Shown: piece by piece, positions 1 to 5,272 of the stretch
How the letters are laid out: the number at the start of each line of letters is the position of its first letter
Position numbering within the stretch: position 1 is the first letter of the stretch
Assembly: GCA_029562045.1 (NCBI GenBank)
Contig: JAKQWJ010000043.1
Span: 1-5,624 of the forward strand
Origin: Spirochaetota bacterium
GTDB taxonomy: Bacteria; Spirochaetota; Spirochaetia; DTKZ01
Length of the DNA: 5,624 nucleotides
Reading direction: 5' to 3'
Notes under the pieces: model-generated
The model's database searches: none
Told to the model about the DNA's origin: nothing
The model's input: the letters and a program-made list of their open reading frames with translations, nothing else
Position numbers and translations under genes: made by a program

Positions 1-773
1 TTGTAGACGATGAAGTAGAGGTTGGGCTTCAGCTCGTAGGGGTGCAGCCCCAGCTCCCCCAGCTGCTGCCCCCGGCGCACGAAATCCCCCGTCGACACGA
101 GGATCTCGTCGTTCCCCGCATACACGTAGATGTAGCCCTGGTCGGACTGGATGAAGACCACCTTCCCGAAACCCCGGTAGGGCCCCACCCAGACCACTTT
201 CCCGGAGGCCACCGAATAGATGGGGTCCCCCTTTTTCCCCTCGAAAGAGACCCCTTCCAGCTTCCCGTCCAGGTTTTTCTGGGACCCCGGGTGGGGCCAG
301 AAGAGTTCCTTTCCGGTGGTTCGGGCCGGCCTGACCGGGGCGGGGGAGACCGCGGCGGCGCGGCCGGGCGCGGGAGCCGGGGCGGGGGAGGGCGCCTTTT
401 TCCCGGGAACCAGCAGCGTGTTTCCCGGCTTCAGGAGATGGTCCTCCTTCAGACCGTTCAGGGCCGTCAGATCCGCCACGGAGATGCCGTTTTTCCGGGC
501 GATGCCGTAGAGGGTGTCCCCTTTCTGGACCTCGTAGAGATCGGGAATGACCAGACGCGAGCCCGTTCTCACCCGTTCCGGGTCCTTGATGCCGTTGGAC
601 TTCACCAGGGTCTCCAGGGGGACCTTGTACTTCCGGGAGACGGAGTAGAGGGTCTCCCCGTCCTTCAGGACATGCACGAGATTCTGACCCATGCCCGGGG
701 CAGGTGGAAGGGACGAGAGGACGCCGGCGAGGAGGACTCCCCGGGCGATCTGTTTCGCGGATCTGCGCGGCAT
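1..773 (-). CDS. Exported LysM-LysM-M23 (LytM-like) envelope protein, zinc ligands apparently lost; C-terminus cut by window edge
   Basis: Reading from the ATG at 773, 257 complete codons are present before the left edge, with no stop reached. Residues 1-29 look like a signal peptide: basic MPRRSAKQIAR, hydrophobic GVLLAGVL, then a Pro/Ala/Gly stretch. Two LysM peptidoglycan-binding repeats follow, at about 34-76 (LKDGETLYSVSRKYKV) and 80-123 (VQKGDTLYGIARKNGI, ending LLVPG). A Pro/Ala-rich linker covers about 127-152. A peptidase M23/LytM fold covers about 157 onward (GDPIYSVASGKVVWVG, GKVVFIQS). Active M23 enzymes have an HxxxD-type motif and a C-terminal HxH. Here the matching stretches read LEGVSF and NLYFIVY, so the zinc ligands seem absent. 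By analogy with NlpD/EnvC, it may bind the wall or activate an amidase rather than cut; that is inference. An in-frame ATG at 803 is an alternative start. Neither start has a clear ribosome binding site; 773 was chosen because it puts the basic residues at the N-terminus. Probably only a short tail is missing. Confidence 0.85.
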   Translation of the reverse strand, partial: MPRRSAKQIARGVLLAGVLSSLPPAPGMGQNLVHVLKDGETLYSVSRKYKVPLETLVKSNGIKDPERVRTGSRLVIPDLYEVQKGDTLYGIARKNGISVADLTALNGLKEDHLLKPGNTLLVPGKKAPSPAPAPAPGRAAAVSPAPVRPARTTGKELFWPHPGSQKNLDGKLEGVSFEGKKGDPIYSVASGKVVWVGPYRGFGKVVFIQSDQGYIYVYAGNDEILVSTGDFVRRGQQLGELGLHPYELKPNLYFIVY

Positions 774-820
774 CGTAGTAACTACATCGGCGGTTCCCGC
801 CATGGTTTTTAGGGCTTTAT

Positions 821-837
821 CCCGCCCCGGGGGCGGG
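821..837. repeat. Perfect GC palindrome upstream of the LysM/M23 gene
   Basis: Two 8-base arms (cccgcccc and ggggcggg) flank a single G. The site lies in the gap between the oxidoreductase stop and the LysM/M23 start, less than 50 bases upstream of that gene. No run of T follows on either strand, so it is not a standard Rho-independent terminator. It could be a regulatory protein site or just a product of extreme GC content. Confidence 0.4.
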
Positions 838-900
838 GGAAGAGGGTTTGACCCCGGGCGGGAGGGCCGGGCCGCGCCGGGGCGGCCGGCAGACGCGGGA

Positions 901-953
901 GGCGGGGAACCCGGTGCGTCTCCGCCGGAAGGTCCGTCCCCCCGGTTCCCGCC
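901..953 (-). repeat. Imperfect GC-rich inverted repeat after the oxidoreductase gene; possible transcript-end hairpin
   Basis: The arms ggcggggaacc (901-911) and ggttcccgcc (944-953) pair with one bulged G, around a loop of about 30 bases. On the minus strand the hairpin starts 8 bases after the oxidoreductase stop codon, where a transcript end would be expected. There is no U-tract, so termination here would need Rho or would be weak. The rest of the gap from 774 to 960 holds no gene and no promoter that I can recognise. Confidence 0.35.
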
Positions 954-960
954 CCCGGGC

Positions 961-2007
961 TCAGACGATGGGAAGGGTCCGCCCCTCCCGGCTGGACCGG
1001 TAGAGGGTGTGGATGATCCTGAAGGTGTCGAACCCGCCCTGGGCGGTGGTCCCCGCTATCTGGGTCTCCGTCCCCTGGATGCAGGCAAGGAAATGGGCCA
1101 GCTCGGGCCGGTAGCCCAGGGATTCGCTTTCCCCCACCGCCGGACGGGACCAGCCCACCGTGGTCTCGGCCTTTTCGACGGTGTAGTCGATCCCTTTGGT
1201 GGAGAAGACCGACAGGGGGCTTCCGAATGTGAGTTCCACCTTGATAACCCCCTGGTCGCCGTAGAACTCCACCACATCGTCCATCCCACCCACGGTGATG
1301 TAGTTCCCCTCCACCAGGACCTTCTCCCCCCCGGGGTAGTGCAGGACCCCCAGGCCCCAGTCCTCCCCTTCCAGGGATTTATGGATGAAGTTGTCCTTAC
1401 GGCCCCCGTTGCAGCAGCCGGTGACCTCCGAGGGAAGACCCAGGAGATGGTTGAAGTAACCGATGGGATGGCTCCCCAGATGAATTATCGCCCCCCCGCC
1501 GCAGTATTCGATGGTCTGGGCGTAGGGGGAGTGGGACCCGCTGTGGGTTTCCTTGCCCTTGAAGTAGAAGCCCTTCCCGATTCCCCCGGAGCGGTAGATG
1601 GCCTCGGCCCGCTTCAGGGCGGGGGCGAAGATCCAGTCTTCGGCGTAGAAGTAGCTCCTGCCCGATTTTTTCCAGGCCTCCAGGACCTTTTCCGCATCCT
1701 CCATGGTGGTGGCGAAGGGCTTTTCGCAGATGACATGCTTCCCCGCCAGGAGGGCTGCGGACGAAATCTCCCCGTGCAGGTAGTTGGGGACGCAGACATC
1801 CACCACATCCACATCGGGGTCCGCCAGGAGGTCCCGGTAATCGGCGTAGGCCTTTCTGATGCCGTATTTCTTCTGGAAGGCCAGCCGGGCCTCCTCGCCG
1901 CGGTTCACCACCGCCGTGATCTCCGCCCCCGGCAGGTTCTTCCACACATCGGCATGAAAGCTCCCGGCGAACTTGGCCCCGACGATTCCGATTCGAACTG
2001 TTTTCAA
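961..2007 (-). CDS. Gfo/Idh/MocA-family NAD(P)-dependent oxidoreductase
   Basis: The protein has 348 residues from a TTG start at 2007, a usual length for this family of cytoplasmic sugar, cyclitol and related dehydrogenases. The N-terminal Rossmann fold shows IGIVGAKFAGSFHA (about 6-19) and the second strand ending AVVNR (about 32-36). CEKPFATT (about 94-101) is the family signature, and its EKP Lys is the usual catalytic residue. The C-terminal substrate domain begins near 120 and contains GGGAIIHLGSHPIGYF (about 170-185). In inositol dehydrogenase-type members an Asp stands four residues before the conserved His; here that place is His (HLGSH). The TTG start has a perfect AGGAGG eight bases upstream (2016-2021). 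An ATG at 2034 overlapping the previous gene's stop would add nine residues but has only a weak binding site. The gene follows the flavoprotein dehydrogenase by 23 bases, so the two are likely co-transcribed. The substrate is not readable from sequence. Confidence 0.93.
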   Translation of the reverse strand: MKTVRIGIVGAKFAGSFHADVWKNLPGAEITAVVNRGEEARLAFQKKYGIRKAYADYRDLLADPDVDVVDVCVPNYLHGEISSAALLAGKHVICEKPFATTMEDAEKVLEAWKKSGRSYFYAEDWIFAPALKRAEAIYRSGGIGKGFYFKGKETHSGSHSPYAQTIEYCGGGAIIHLGSHPIGYFNHLLGLPSEVTGCCNGGRKDNFIHKSLEGEDWGLGVLHYPGGEKVLVEGNYITVGGMDDVVEFYGDQGVIKVELTFGSPLSVFSTKGIDYTVEKAETTVGWSRPAVGESESLGYRPELAHFLACIQGTETQIAGTTAQGGFDTFRIIHTLYRSSREGRTLPIV

Positions 2008-2015
2008 ACTGAGGT

Positions 2016-2021
2016 CCTCCT
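2016..2021 (-). promoter_or_regulatory. Shine-Dalgarno site (AGGAGG) that decides the TTG start of the oxidoreductase
   Basis: This perfect AGGAGG lies eight bases before the TTG at 2007. It falls inside the extra nine codons that the ATG at 2034 would add, where it has no coding reason to exist. The protein from TTG begins MKTVRIGIVG, the normal N-terminus of a Rossmann-fold family member. Confidence 0.75.
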
Positions 2022-2030
2022 GATCGTGTT

Positions 2031-3233
2031 TCATCTCGTTTCAATCATGGAAATGGCCCGTTTCGGGCACAGGTCCACACAGGTGGAACAGGCCAGGCAG
2101 CGCCCGCCGTCGATGAGAGTCACCCCCCCCTCGTGGCTGATGGCGGAGCAGTGGCCGATTTTCCAGCAGATCCCGCAGTCCACGCATTTCTCCCGGTCCA
2201 GCACGGCATGGCCCTCCCGGATGGTGAGCCCCCCGGCGGAGGCGATGTTCCGGTGCAGCAGGTCCCGGAAGTCCCGGATTTCACTGTAGCCCATTTCGGC
2301 CATGTACGCTTTCAGCTCCTCCAGAACCCCGGGGAGCCAGTCGAAGCCCCGGAGCATGGTCTCGGAGCAGACCCAGACCGCGTCGGCTCCCACCATGATC
2401 TGCCGCACCGCGCTGTCCAGGTCCCGGACCCCGCCGGAGCCCAGGATGAAAGGCTCCGTCCCCAAGGCGTGCCGCATCTGATAGGTGTCCCGCAGCGTTA
2501 GGGGCTCCAGCCAGGGTCCGGAGAGGCAGCCCAGGGTCACCTGGTCCTGCAGATGGTAAAACGGTTCCAGGGGACGGCGGATGTCGATGCCGGGGATGCC
2601 CAGTCTGTTCCCGGTGTGGCCCACCCCGGCGGCCCCGGCCCGGAGGGCGGCGTAGGCCGCCGGCGGAAGCTGATTCCCCTCGGGGCTCAGTTTGACGATC
2701 ACCGGGATGGGGCAGGCCTCCACCACCGCCGCCACCGCTTTGGGGAGGTTTTCCAGATCGTTCCCTAAACTGGCGCCGGTGTTCTTCGTCGTCTCCGTTC
2801 CGGTGCTGGAGAGGTTGAAGGACATGTTGGGGCAGCACATGTTCAGCTCCAGGACCCGAGCCCCTGCGTCGACGAACCGCCGGGCCAGCCGGCCCCAGCC
2901 GGCGTGATCCTCCCCGTCGTAGGTGATGTTGGGGATCAGGATGAAGTCCTCCCGGGCCCGGCGCCCCGCCTCCAGCAGGGCCAGGGACTGGTCGGCGTTG
3001 AGCCGCCTCTCGGCGGTGAAGATGTGCATCTTCTCCCGGCGGAGCCAGCGGTACCGCGGAGGCAGGCTCAGGTAGGGGAAGGGGTCGATGGACAGCTTGA
3101 TGGAAGCCCCCGCCCAGCCCCCGTCGGCTGCCTTTTTGATCTGGTCCAGGTCCTTCACCGTGGGCCCCGAACCGACGATGAAGGGGTTTTTGAATCGGAC
3201 CCCCCCGAGTTTCACCGATATGTCCACCGCCAT
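2031..3233 (-). CDS. Dihydroorotate/dihydropyrimidine dehydrogenase-like FMN protein (PreA-like) with C-terminal 2[4Fe-4S] ferredoxin domain
   Basis: The protein has 400 residues and starts at an ATG with AAGGAG eight bases upstream. Residues 1 to about 310 form an FMN-binding TIM barrel of the dihydroorotate dehydrogenase class. Visible motifs are VKLGGVRFKNPFIVGSG (7-23), ASIKLS (43-48), ELNMCCPNMS (129-138), IVKLSP (179-184) and LGSGGV (264-269). Cys134 in CCPN aligns with the catalytic Cys of class 1A dihydroorotate dehydrogenases. The later loop GASLGND (153-159) seems to put Ser155 where mammalian dihydropyrimidine dehydrogenase has its catalytic Cys. The C-terminal domain carries cysteines 350, 353, 356, 362 and 379, 382, 385, 389; the second set is a standard CxxCxxCxxxCP, while the first has five residues rather than three before its last Cys. 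The barrel-plus-ferredoxin layout matches PreA, the catalytic subunit of bacterial NAD-dependent dihydropyrimidine dehydrogenase. No PreT-like flavin partner is in view, so the electron partner and true substrate stay open. It is probably a soluble cytoplasmic enzyme. Confidence 0.92.
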   Translation of the reverse strand: MAVDISVKLGGVRFKNPFIVGSGPTVKDLDQIKKAADGGWAGASIKLSIDPFPYLSLPPRYRWLRREKMHIFTAERRLNADQSLALLEAGRRAREDFILIPNITYDGEDHAGWGRLARRFVDAGARVLELNMCCPNMSFNLSSTGTETTKNTGASLGNDLENLPKAVAAVVEACPIPVIVKLSPEGNQLPPAAYAALRAGAAGVGHTGNRLGIPGIDIRRPLEPFYHLQDQVTLGCLSGPWLEPLTLRDTYQMRHALGTEPFILGSGGVRDLDSAVRQIMVGADAVWVCSETMLRGFDWLPGVLEELKAYMAEMGYSEIRDFRDLLHRNIASAGGLTIREGHAVLDREKCVDCGICWKIGHCSAISHEGGVTLIDGGRCLACSTCVDLCPKRAISMIETR

Positions 3234-3241
3234 GGGCGTCG

Positions 3242-3247
3242 CTCCTT
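3242..3247 (-). promoter_or_regulatory. Shine-Dalgarno site (AAGGAG) of the PreA-like gene
   Basis: AAGGAG stands eight bases before the ATG at 3233. It is directly preceded on the minus strand by a run of A (the complement of T at 3246-3254) that joins the stop codon of the LivF/LivG remnant to this site. The run makes a locally unstructured leader that may help translation start. Confidence 0.7.
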
Positions 3248-3252
3248 TTTTT

Positions 3253-3330
3253 TTATTCCGTGCAGCCCAGGTAGGCCTTGCGCACCACCGGGTTGTCCGT
3301 CATTTCCTTTCCTGTGCCTCGTGCATTGGC
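3253..3330 (-). pseudogene. C-terminal remnant of a branched-chain amino acid ABC transporter ATPase (LivF/LivG type)
   Basis: In one minus-strand frame the DNA reads ARGTGKEMTDNPVVRKAYLG followed by CTE and a TAA stop at 3253-3255. This closely matches the known C-terminal ending of LivF/LivG ATPases, of the type GTGKELL-N-V-AYLG; the GTGKE form favours LivF. The recognisable part is only about 20 codons. Upstream, the frame becomes low-complexity (Ser/Phe codons) and hits a TAG at 3352-3354, so no Walker A, signature or Walker B region is left. The stop lies 19 bases before the PreA-like start, a normal operon spacing. LivF is usually the last gene of a liv operon, so the PreA-like gene probably once followed a complete one. 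A short functional peptide is unlikely but not excluded, since an in-frame ATG at 3303 would give 16 residues. Confidence 0.6.
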
Positions 3331-3414
3331 GAAGAAGAAAGAAGATACCCTCTAGCGGCGCAAAGATTTTCCGACTCCTGAAGCTTTGGCGGATGATCTC
3401 ACATCAGCAGCGCA
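3331..3414. other. Junction spacer between the TRAP block and the LivF/LivG remnant
   Basis: This spacer has no gene. It begins with a GAA-rich tract (gaagaagaaagaaga, 3331-3345), exactly where similarity to LivF/LivG ends. The rest has composition between the two flanking blocks. On the minus strand, arms near 3386-3393 and 3359-3366 pair only imperfectly, so I do not call a terminator for the TRAP operon. Confidence 0.4.
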
Positions 3415-4704
3415 TCACCGGGCCACCCCATAAACCAGGTTGGGAAGGAACAGCACCAGTTTCGGGAAGAAAATGCAGATCAGGATGACGGCTATGACCG
3501 CAATGTACAGGGGCCAGGATTGCCTCACCGTGTCTCCCACGGAGCAGCCCATGATCGAAGAACAGGTATACAGGGAAACGCCCACCGGGGGGGTGGACAC
3601 TCCGAAGGTCACCGTCGTCATCATGACGATCCCGAAATGGACAGGATCGATTCCCAGTCTGTCCATCACCGGCACGAGAATAGGGGTGACGATGAGGGTG
3701 ATTACCGTCGTTTCCATGAACATGCCGAAAACAAGGAGCATCAGGACGACAATGATCATCACCATGTATGGGTTGTTCGAAATGGTGAGCAAAGCGCTGG
3801 TCAAGGTCCTGGGCAGCTGGTCGTACACGATTCCATAGCTGAAGATACCGGAAAAGCCCAGGATCATGGTGATGACCGACAGGTCCTTGACGCTGCTGAT
3901 CAGGGTATCCAGCAGCTTGCGCCAGGTCAGTTCCCGGTAAACGACGATGCCGACAAAAAGGGCGTAAAAAACCGCGAAGGCCCCCGATTCGCTGGGAGTC
4001 ATCAGGCCGCCCCGGATCAGAACAATAAGAATGATCGGGAAAAGAAGCGCCCAGATACTGTCCAGCGCGGCTTTTGCCATCTCCTTGAGCGAAGAGGGTT
4101 TGTCACGATCCGGCTTGTACCCGAGGCGTCTCGCGGACCAGGACACCGCCGTTCCCATGAAAATCGCCATGATGATGCCGGGGATGAAACCGGCGACAAA
4201 CAGGCGCCCGATGGAAACTTCACCCACCGTTCCATAGATTATAAGTCCCATGGAGGGCGGGATGGTCGCCACGATGAGACCGGTGAGACTGTTCACCGCC
4301 GCGCCCCAGCCGCGATCATAGCCGCGGGCGATCATTTCAGGACCCAGAATCCTCGATTCCATCGCCGCATCGGCCACCGCCGAACCCGAGACACCTCCCA
4401 TCAGGGTGGAAAGGACAACCGACACCTGCCCGATGGAACCGTACATGTGTCCCGTCAGCACATTGCTCAATTTTACCAATCTGCTGGTAATGCCGGTGTT
4501 GTTCATCAGATTGCCGGCAAAAATGAAAAGAGGGATAGCCAGCATGGTGAAGGACTGGGTCGTGGAAAAGGCTTTCTGCACCAGGATTGTCCAGGGCAGA
4601 TCGGGGGTCATGGCGAAGAAAAACAACCCGGACAGTCCTATAGAAAACGCCACCGGCATGCCCAATATCAGCAAGACCAGAAAAACGATTATCGCGTATA
4701 TCAT
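3415..4704 (-). CDS. TRAP transporter large permease subunit (DctM family)
   Basis: The protein has 429 residues, the standard length for the 12-helix membrane subunit of tripartite ATP-independent periplasmic transporters. It forms the transport channel, driven by an ion gradient, in the inner membrane. It opens with the hydrophobic MIYAIIVFLVLLILGMPVAF. Family hallmarks include SFTMLAIPLFIFAGNLMN (51-68), STLMGGVSGSAVADAA (99-114), TIPPSMGLIIYGTVG (147-161), SIGRLFVAGFIPG (164-176), a loop around RRLGYKPDR (192-200), TPSESGAFAVFYAL (236-249), and TFGVSTPPVGVSLY (366-379). The ATG at 4704 overlaps the small subunit's stop as ATGA (4701-4704), which suggests translational coupling, and has GAGAGGG seven bases upstream. 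An upstream ATG at 4812 would add 36 hydrophilic residues lying wholly inside the small-subunit gene, so it was rejected. The substrate is unknown: members carry dicarboxylates, sialic acid, keto acids and other acids. Confidence 0.95.
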   Translation of the reverse strand: MIYAIIVFLVLLILGMPVAFSIGLSGLFFFAMTPDLPWTILVQKAFSTTQSFTMLAIPLFIFAGNLMNNTGITSRLVKLSNVLTGHMYGSIGQVSVVLSTLMGGVSGSAVADAAMESRILGPEMIARGYDRGWGAAVNSLTGLIVATIPPSMGLIIYGTVGEVSIGRLFVAGFIPGIIMAIFMGTAVSWSARRLGYKPDRDKPSSLKEMAKAALDSIWALLFPIILIVLIRGGLMTPSESGAFAVFYALFVGIVVYRELTWRKLLDTLISSVKDLSVITMILGFSGIFSYGIVYDQLPRTLTSALLTISNNPYMVMIIVVLMLLVFGMFMETTVITLIVTPILVPVMDRLGIDPVHFGIVMMTTVTFGVSTPPVGVSLYTCSSIMGCSVGDTVRQSWPLYIAVIAVILICIFFPKLVLFLPNLVYGVAR

Positions 4705-5186
4705 TGACTTGCCCTCTCGATATTGGCAGGAGTTTTGATGTCGTGTATCATTTTTTTGATGACCGTGCTCAGCATGAGAATCGACCCGACGGGAACGCAT
4801 AGAGTGCACCATGCGTAACTCAGCTTGAGGGTGTTGAATACTCTGTTCCAGCTTTGCATCACCAGGGGAAAACCATACCAGATCAGAACGATGAGAAAAA
4901 AACTCATCCCCAGACCGAAAAGAATGTTCAAGGCTTTTTTGACCTTTCCGGGAAAATAATTGTAAAGAAGATCGATGACGATGAGCTTGTCGGTTCTCAT
5001 CAGGTAATCGGCGCCGATAAATGTAAGCCAGGCGAAGCAGAGCAGAGAGATGTCCTGTGCCCAGTTCAGCGGATATCCGAATTTCCGCATTACCGCGGCA
5101 ACGAATACCAGAGATGAGATAACCGCCAGGAGCGTGGCCGTGAACAGTTTTTCCAACTTGCAGATTGCGGCGTCTATCTTGTGCAT
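4701..5186 (-). CDS. TRAP transporter small permease subunit (DctQ family)
   Basis: The protein has 161 residues with four likely membrane helices, at about 12-34, 44-63, 84-104 and 122-142, the DctQ architecture. The conserved block reads LNWAQDISLLCFAWLTFIGADYLM and continues into TDKLIVIDLL (about 40-74), matching the family's W-(A)-E/D...WLTFLGA...VD pattern. An Asp-containing QD stands where many members have Glu. The ATG at 5186 has AAGGGA six bases upstream (5193-5198) and gives a normal-length protein. An in-frame ATG at 5246 lacks a binding site and lies inside the hairpin described at 5210-5250, so it was not used. The small subunit pairs with the large permease in the inner membrane and, in some TRAP systems, the two are fused; here they are separate but overlap by four bases. 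Confidence 0.94.
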   Translation of the reverse strand: MHKIDAAICKLEKLFTATLLAVISSLVFVAAVMRKFGYPLNWAQDISLLCFAWLTFIGADYLMRTDKLIVIDLLYNYFPGKVKKALNILFGLGMSFFLIVLIWYGFPLVMQSWNRVFNTLKLSYAWCTLCVPVGSILMLSTVIKKMIHDIKTPANIERASQ

Positions 5187-5209
5187 TGTGATTCCCTTGT
5201 CAATGATTG

Positions 5210-5250
5210 AAAAAATCGATGGAAATACGTCGGTCCGTATCTCCATCGAT
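5210..5250 (-). terminator. Rho-independent-type hairpin between the binding-protein gene and the permease genes (likely partial terminator)
   Basis: Arms at 5215-5229 and 5236-5250 form a 15-pair stem around a six-base loop. The one imperfect position is a G-U pair in the minus-strand transcript, but would be an A-C mismatch in a plus-strand transcript, so the structure suits the minus strand. Six U residues follow at 5215-5210. It begins 22 bases after the stop of the binding-protein gene and ends 12 bases before the ribosome binding site of the small permease gene. Since no other promoter is evident before the permease genes, it probably lets part of transcription through, lowering permease relative to binding protein. 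It could also protect the upstream mRNA from 3' exonucleases. Confidence 0.8.
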
Positions 5251-5272
5251 GTGATTTCTCATTGCCGGTTTT

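Noticed and set aside
42..812. A 256-codon open frame on the plus strand opposite the LysM/M23 gene
   Set aside because: Composition is low-complexity (Gly, Arg, Pro, His), and the opposite strand encodes two clear LysM repeats and an M23 fold.
691..2289. A 532-codon open frame on the plus strand, opposite the Gfo/Idh gene and beyond
   Set aside because: The product is rich in Gly, Pro, Arg and Asp with no domain, and it overlaps antisense a gene with clear family motifs. Stop codons are rare in antisense frames of GC-rich genes, which explains the length.
3331..3345. A GAA-rich tract considered as a possible repeat array or CRISPR-like element
   Set aside because: It spans only 15 bases with irregular units and no spacers. 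It is more likely simple-sequence DNA at the junction.
3355..3400. A possible terminator after the large TRAP permease gene
   Set aside because: The arms pair imperfectly around a long loop, and the pyrimidine-rich stretch after them is not a clean U-tract.
3520..4707. A 395-codon open frame on the plus strand opposite the large TRAP permease
   Set aside because: It is a mirror of a hydrophobic membrane-protein gene, giving a His/Asp/Gln/Arg-rich product with no recognisable domain.
4705..4812. An N-terminal extension of the large TRAP permease from an ATG at 4812
   Set aside because: It would add 36 polar residues lying fully within the small-subunit gene. The ATG at 4704 has its own ribosome binding site and begins the normal first membrane helix.
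5187..5246. An N-terminal extension of the small TRAP subunit from an ATG at 5246
   Set aside because: It has no ribosome binding site, the start lies in the hairpin stem, and the shorter form from 5186 has a good site and the usual family length.
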